A DNA stretch of 18,843 nucleotides from Desulfovibrio sp. OttesenSCG-928-G15 (lineage in GTDB: Bacteria > Desulfobacterota > Desulfovibrionia > Desulfovibrionales > Desulfovibrionaceae), in NCBI GenBank assembly GCA_030266525.1, contig JAJDIC010000038.1, positions 1-18,843 on the forward strand, read 5' to 3'. The translations under genes were made by a program, and so were the position numbers. Below are positions 15,767 through 18,843 of this stretch, one piece after another; position 1 is the stretch's first letter, and each line of letters begins with the position of its first letter. The notes below the pieces were generated by a model. The model ran no database searches, was not told the origin of the DNA, and saw nothing but the letters and a program-made list of their open reading frames with translations.

Positions 15767-16840
15767 TTATTTGAGGGAGTCTTTCAGGATAATTGTCCGA
15801 ATCTTGCCGTTGACGGAGAACATCACCCGCGCCGTAAGCGGCGCTTCGTAGCATTTGACGTTTCCCGCGCCGTTCACCACGGCAGTCCAGGCAGGCCACA
15901 TCAGAGTGTGGCTCGTCCGGATGTAGTGCTTGCCGTTATATTTCCAGACGTTCACCTTTTCCTGCCCCGGCTCCATGCGAACCCGCGTGGCGTCATCTGG
16001 AGGAACACGATCCAAAAATGCCAACATTGCGGAATCCGCCGTTTCCTTGATGTTTTCAATGATGGGAACGCTGGCCTTGGGGCCGTGGTGGGCAAGCTGA
16101 AACAGCACCAGGGCATCGGCCTTGCGCTTGGGAGAGCGCACGGAATCGGACTCCAGCCGGATAACCAGGGGAATGTCCCGTTTTTCAAGGGTGACAACGA
16201 TGGTGGACGTGCCATACCCTTGCGTCGGCATGACATTGAGCAAGTTTCCGTCAGGGAGATCCGGGCGAAGAACCTGGAAATAATTCGGCCCGCCGTTGGT
16301 AACGGAAGTGACAGGCCACGGCTGGCCGGTGGAATCGTGAAAGACGAGGGAAGTGGCGATATTCGCAGTCGTGAGCACTTTGACCGGAGCGCCGCCCGGT
16401 TCCAGGGAAACACGCACTGTGCGGGAGTTCAGCGCTGGTGACACCGGCAGCAAGGCCCGTTCACGCTGATCCGAGCGCTCCCGATATTCCTGAATCTGCC
16501 CTTCATCGAGGGGCATCATCTGACGCAGACTTTCTTCAAACAATGCCTGCGCTTCTCGCGCTTTCCCAGCCTCCGGGCTGACTGTGCCATGCCGCGCTTC
16601 CTGTTCCTGGCGCTGTACCGTTGTTCCAGAAACGGCTGGTGACTGTGTTCCCGGCTGTCCAAGAACGGCGGTCCCCTGAGTCTCTATCGCAGCGGGAAGC
16701 GCGGACTCGATGGGAGGCGAAGACGGCTGTTTTTGGGAATCATCGGCCCAGGAGGAACCTGCCAAAGACAAAACGGCCATTGCCACCCACAAGCAGCATA
16801 AACACAAACGCTTCACGATATTTCCTTTATTTTTCCACAT
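15767..16840 (-). CDS. dotH: DotH/IcmK/TraN-type outer-membrane channel protein
   Basis: A 357-residue exported protein with a signal peptide (basic start, hydrophobic core, likely cleavage after SWA near residue 32), a Pro/Gln-rich low-complexity linker to about 100, and a conserved C-terminal domain. VRVSLEPGGAPVKVLTTAN at 142-160 followed by DSTGQPWPV, NYFQV and LNVMPTQGYGTSTIVV is typical of DotH/TraN. In known systems it is placed in the outer membrane by DotC and DotD. Two starts are plausible: ATG at 16840 (GAGGT upstream) and GTG at 16816 (AAAGGA six bases upstream), which would give a shorter, cleaner signal peptide. The gene begins 22 bases after the stop of the RepO-like gene, so it is probably in the same transcript. 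Confidence 0.9.
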   Translation of the reverse strand: MWKNKGNIVKRLCLCCLWVAMAVLSLAGSSWADDSQKQPSSPPIESALPAAIETQGTAVLGQPGTQSPAVSGTTVQRQEQEARHGTVSPEAGKAREAQALFEESLRQMMPLDEGQIQEYRERSDQRERALLPVSPALNSRTVRVSLEPGGAPVKVLTTANIATSLVFHDSTGQPWPVTSVTNGGPNYFQVLRPDLPDGNLLNVMPTQGYGTSTIVVTLEKRDIPLVIRLESDSVRSPKRKADALVLFQLAHHGPKASVPIIENIKETADSAMLAFLDRVPPDDATRVRMEPGQEKVNVWKYNGKHYIRTSHTLMWPAWTAVVNGAGNVKCYEAPLTARVMFSVNGKIRTIILKDSLK

Positions 16841-16862
16841 GATTACCTCTGTGCGGCTGGCC

Positions 16863-18032
16863 TTACACGGCTTGCCGCAGTTGTTCCGTTCCTGAAAGAA
16901 GTTGTGAAAAGACAGGCAAGTGTCGAAGAATTTCGCCGCAGGGCTTCAATTTGGCGGAGCGGGCATCAAGTCGATCGGGTTGTTGCGGGTGACTGGCAAG
17001 ATAGTGCGCTTCCTCGCGTTTCCGCTTGAAAGCATTCATAAAATCCATGATCCCTTGGGCGTTGTCCGCAGGAACATCAGAAGCCAGCGGCGCGAGCCCC
17101 CTGGAGTGCAGATGTAGCCAGGAGCCAAAGGCCATTGCGACTTGGGCATCGTTGAAAGACGTTCCGAAATTCGCCGCGAAAGCATCAAAGTGCGGCCTCA
17201 AACGCGCTCTTTCCGCGTTTCGTTGCTCCTGTTGGCGCTTTTCCTGTTCTTCCTGCGCCCGAAGCGACCGGCTCAACTCTTCACGGCGCTGCCGCTCTTT
17301 CTCTTCCGTAGGCGAAAGGGGATCGAGCCAACGTTGCCCGCGAAGCCAATTGCCCAGTTGCGGTACAAACCGGCCATTGTCGCGTTGCCAGCTTTCCGAA
17401 GCCGCAAAACGCTCAATAGCGGCCTGTATTTCGGCCAAGGGAGGAAGTTGACCGCTACGCTGGAGTTTGAGCCATGCGACACGCGCAAAGCCCTTGGCGT
17501 CTTTTTTGGGGTACAGCTCCCATGCCTTTTCAAAATCAAAAAGAGAAACAGACACACCCCCCGCCGCAGGCGGTTCAGAAACAGGAGCAGCCTGGAGAGA
17601 AGTCCGGGGCGCTTCCGGCTTCGTGGGGGGTAAGGGGGGATTTTCTTCTTTGCTTTGTTTGCTAAGATTATTTAGGTAGTCAGATTTTGGCTGTGTCCCA
17701 TCAGAATTTGACTGTGCCCGATCATTTTTTGTCTCCTGGGCAGTGAGTTCGGCGGGCCGGAGCATATAATATACGGATGCGCGGTATTGCTCCCTCCGGA
17801 TGGAGATGAGTTTTTCCCGCACCAATTCGGCCAGATAGTTTTTGACGCTGCTCACGCTGCACGAGAGTCGGGCGGCAAGCGTGGCGTGGGAGGGCCAGCA
17901 ATGGTCTTTTTCCGAGGCGTAGTTACAAAGCAGTGCGTACATAATTTTTGCTCCGAGCGTGACGGGCTTTTCCAAAATGAACTGTGGTAAAATCGGGCCG
18001 TAAATTTTTCCTCTTGGCGCGAATGTTTCCAT
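16863..18032 (-). CDS. Winged-helix / RepO-like replication or regulatory protein
   Basis: A 389-residue two-domain protein. Residues 24-82 form a helix-turn-helix of the HTH_36 type (LGAKIMYALLCNYAS, then WPSHATLAARLSCSVSSVKNYLAEL). A low-complexity linker (95-160) follows, then a domain at 166-236 with FEKAWELYPKK, AWLKLQRSG and the ending FVPQLGNWLRGQRWLD, typical of phage RepO-like and plasmid replication proteins. Residues 242-280 are a charged coiled coil. It may initiate replication of the excised element or regulate the transfer operon. ATG at 18032 is chosen over a TTG at 18092 because GGGAG precedes it. It is the first gene of the minus-strand series, and its leader region overlaps a possible antisense RNA. 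Confidence 0.75.
   Translation of the reverse strand: METFAPRGKIYGPILPQFILEKPVTLGAKIMYALLCNYASEKDHCWPSHATLAARLSCSVSSVKNYLAELVREKLISIRREQYRASVYYMLRPAELTAQETKNDRAQSNSDGTQPKSDYLNNLSKQSKEENPPLPPTKPEAPRTSLQAAPVSEPPAAGGVSVSLFDFEKAWELYPKKDAKGFARVAWLKLQRSGQLPPLAEIQAAIERFAASESWQRDNGRFVPQLGNWLRGQRWLDPLSPTEEKERQRREELSRSLRAQEEQEKRQQEQRNAERARLRPHFDAFAANFGTSFNDAQVAMAFGSWLHLHSRGLAPLASDVPADNAQGIMDFMNAFKRKREEAHYLASHPQQPDRLDARSAKLKPCGEILRHLPVFSQLLSGTEQLRQAV
17546..17565 (-). repeat. Copy of the GCGGGGGGTGTGTCT motif, inside the RepO-like gene
   Basis: Identical over 20 bases to the copy at 5466-5485 and also preceded (minus strand) by a GC hairpin, here CCGCC-TGC-GGCGG. It falls in the low-complexity linker coding for AAGGVSVSLF. 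Confidence 0.6.
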
Positions 18033-18085
18033 TTCCGGCTTCTCCCGGTCCCTGGAAAAAGGACAAAAAATAGCAAACTCGCTTG

Positions 18086-18114
18086 TTGACAACGAGAACC
18101 CTTTCGGGTAGCGT
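18086..18114 (+). promoter_or_regulatory. Candidate plus-strand promoter upstream of the RepO-like gene
   Basis: TTGACA (18086-18091) is a perfect -35 element, followed by a 17-base spacer and TAGCGT (18109-18114), which keeps the key first, second and last positions of a -10 element. It reads away from the RepO-like gene towards the terminator at 18157-18187. GTTGACAAC around the -35 is a short palindrome and could be an operator. Confidence 0.5.
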
Positions 18115-18119
18115 TATCT

Positions 18120-18187
18120 CCACGTTGCTCGCGTAGAGATTTACGTTTTGCAGATAAGCCGTTGAGTTCCAGCTCAAACGGCTTTTT
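18120..18187 (+). ncRNA. Candidate short antisense RNA opposite the leader of the RepO-like gene
   Basis: A promoter at 18086-18114 and a terminator ending at 18187 enclose about 68 bases with no ORF. The RNA would fold into a small hairpin (CGTA/TACG near 18132-18145) and the terminator hairpin. It would be complementary to the 5' leader of any minus-strand transcript entering the RepO-like gene. Short antisense RNAs of this kind control replication genes of many plasmids. This is an inference from signals only. Confidence 0.35.
18157..18187 (+). terminator. Rho-independent terminator, plus strand
   Basis: AGCCGTTGAG pairs with CTCAAACGGCT (one bulge) around the loop TTCCAG and is followed by TTTTT. 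The minus strand has no T-run after the stem, so it acts on plus-strand transcripts only. No plus-strand protein gene lies upstream. Confidence 0.7.
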
Positions 18188-18412
18188 GCCTTTCTAGGGC
18201 CTCTTGGTTTTCCTCAATAAAAGTCCTTTCATATGAGGATGATTGAGAGCGGCTGGCTCATCAGGCCGTAGCAACCACGCCACGACGACATTCGACTCCC
18301 GATTGGGGATTTGAATTGCTCCCCATCCGTGCTATTTTTTGCCAACGGCTTTTTTTGCCGATGACATTCCAGCGGCAATGAGCGGAATGTTTCGCCAAGC
18401 TCATCCGGCGGA

Positions 18413-18457
18413 CAAAAAAAATCCCCGCCATGTTTCCGTTACGAAACAGGGTGGGGA
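18413..18457 (-). terminator. Strong rho-independent terminator, minus strand
   Basis: TCCCC...GTTTC pairs with GAAAC...GGGGA (internal CC/GG pairing) around a six-base loop. On the minus strand the stem is followed by an unbroken run of eight or nine T. It would stop transcripts entering from the right, insulating the RepO-like/transfer genes from the att region. Confidence 0.75.
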
Positions 18458-18540
18458 ACGCAGGGAGCCTGGGCGAAAAAAGGACGCGAGAAAAGACCCC
18501 TCAAAAGGGCAATTTTTCCGAAAATTGAAATCGGAATGCA

Positions 18541-18569
18541 GGTTACAGGGGTTACAAAAAAGGGTTACA
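18541..18569 (+). repeat. Three GGTTACA direct repeats
   Basis: GGTTACA occurs at 18541-18547, 18550-18556 and 18563-18569, with start-to-start spacing of 9 and 13 bases. Short, closely spaced direct repeats beside an attachment site are typical of excisionase or accessory-protein sites; beside a replication gene they can be iterons. The sequence alone does not decide. Confidence 0.55.
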
Positions 18570-18590
18570 AACGCATCTGTATTCTGAGGC

Positions 18591-18601
18591 ATTTTGGTGC
18601 C
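18591..18601 (+). repeat. Left arm-type repeat ATTTTGGTGC
   Basis: ATTTTGGTGC at 18591-18600 matches ten bases of the two tandem copies at 18810-18831, on the other side of the tRNA-Glu fragment. The arrangement fits an integrase arm-binding site on the left side of an att core. Confidence 0.55.
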
Positions 18602-18656
18602 CTACAGAGCGCTGTAAGATGTTGATTCTCTAGGCGTACAGGCGCATGTCTATCGG

Positions 18657-18700
18657 CTTTCACGCCGTCGACAGGGGTTCAAATCCCCTTGGGGACGCCA
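18657..18700 (+). other. Attachment-site core: 3' fragment of a tRNA-Glu(TTC) gene
   Basis: From the anticodon loop CTTTCAC (anticodon TTC) through the variable region, a perfect T-arm (AGGGG-TTCAAAT-CCCCT), the acceptor strand TGGGGAC and GCCA, these 44 bases read like the 3' half of tRNA-Glu. The 5' half is absent: no GTCCCCA acceptor strand lies about 75 bases upstream, and the sequence left of CTTTCAC does not complete the anticodon stem. Such 3' fragments are what tyrosine recombinases leave at one end of an element integrated in a tRNA gene, or carry as the attP core. Confidence 0.75.
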
Positions 18701-18765
18701 ATTTTCCAAGATTCAAGTGGTAAAATCACTGGGTCGAAAGCGTTCCAAGACATAGCTTAAAGAGA

Positions 18766-18801
18766 AAGGGCTTACGAAAAATCGTAAGTCCTTTTTCTTT
18801 T
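18766..18801 (+). terminator. Rho-independent terminator right of the att core
   Basis: AAGGGCTTACGA pairs with TCGTAAGTCCTT (one G-T wobble) around an AAAA loop, followed by TTTCTTTT. The opposite strand also ends in a T-rich run, so it may work in both directions. It would end transcription coming through the tRNA-Glu position. Confidence 0.7.
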
Positions 18802-18809
18802 ATCAAGCC

Positions 18810-18831
18810 TTTTTGGTGCAATTTTGGTGCA
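18810..18831 (+). repeat. Right arm-type tandem repeat TTTTGGTGCA x2
   Basis: Two adjoining 11-base units, TTTTTGGTGCA (18810-18820) and ATTTTGGTGCA (18821-18831). The core TTTTGGTGC recurs at 18592-18600 left of the tRNA fragment. Tandem short repeats beside a tRNA-derived core are typical arm sites of tyrosine integrases. The last 12 bases of the window hold nothing else that can be named. Confidence 0.6.
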
Positions 18832-18843
18832 CTGGGGCTTCAA

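Larger units (their letters stand above)
18093..18600. other. Non-coding, hairpin-rich region
   Basis: No convincing gene in about 500 bases. Besides the terminators it holds an imperfect hairpin at 18213-18247 (CTCAAT/ATTGAG outer, TCCT/AGGA inner), one at 18301-18327 (GAT-TGGGGA against TCCCCATC), one at 18364-18390 (ACATTCC/GGAATGT), and a perfect seven-pair stem at 18510-18527 (CAATTTT/AAAATTG). The density suits an origin of replication or transfer, or the control region of the RepO-like gene. A 63-codon minus-strand ORF at 18401-18592 runs through the terminator hairpin and has no coding character. Confidence 0.5.

Noticed and set aside
18625..18700. A complete tRNA-Glu gene
   Set aside because: Only the part from the anticodon loop onward fits; the acceptor 5' strand, D-arm and 5' side of the anticodon stem are missing.
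18600..18700. 3' end of a tmRNA gene
   Set aside because: The acceptor strand and anticodon-loop sequence match tRNA-Glu, and tmRNA acceptor strands begin with GGGG, which the 3' strand here would not pair with.

Overview
This window holds most of a conjugative type IVB (Dot/Icm, IncI-type) secretion gene cluster next to what looks like the recombination end of an integrative and conjugative element. The gene set, the moderately high GC content and a 3' tRNA-Glu fragment would fit a Gram-negative host. A Desulfovibrionaceae-type host is my best guess, but that is an inference from general resemblance and not a database result.

Layout. Almost everything is on the minus strand, so transcription runs from right to left. 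The right end (about 18590-18843) carries a 44-base 3' fragment of a tRNA-Glu gene flanked on both sides by copies of ATTTTGGTGC, as expected for the core and arms of a tyrosine-recombinase attachment site. Positions 18093-18590 contain no convincing gene. This stretch is rich in hairpins, with a plus-strand promoter/terminator pair that could make a short RNA antisense to the leader of the first gene, a strong minus-strand terminator and three GGTTACA repeats. The first gene (16863-18032) encodes a winged-helix/RepO-like replication or regulatory protein. The transfer genes follow: dotH, dotG, dotE, dotP, dotI, a 41-codon small ORF, dotO and a traW/icmX-like gene. After an oppositely oriented MazEF-type toxin-antitoxin pair (plus strand, 8154-8724) come dotA, an icmV-like gene, dotD, dotC and dotB. 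The left end (1-2747) is a tightly packed, probably co-transcribed cargo set: a small conserved hypothetical protein, a PAPS-reductase-like ATP pyrophosphatase, a radical SAM protein and a C5 cytosine methyltransferase that runs off the left edge.

How it works together. DotC, DotD and DotH (outer-membrane core), DotG (VirB10-like inner-to-outer membrane bridge), DotE, DotP, DotI, DotA and the IcmV-like protein (inner membrane), with the ATPases DotO and DotB, form most of a transfer channel. The coupling proteins (DotL/DotM), the relaxase, the integrase, DotF and DotN are not in this window. The MazEF pair probably stabilises the element. The cargo genes probably act on nucleic acid, and the methyltransferase may protect transferred DNA from host restriction.

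Many genes are translationally coupled (TAATG or TGATG junctions), and several upstream in-frame starts were discarded in favour of starts with a good Shine-Dalgarno sequence. Points worth a second look are the cargo trio, the two-sided attachment site, the toxin-antitoxin promoter shared with dotA, the 41-codon ORF, the odd dotB 3' end and a repeated GCGGGGGGTGTGTCT motif.
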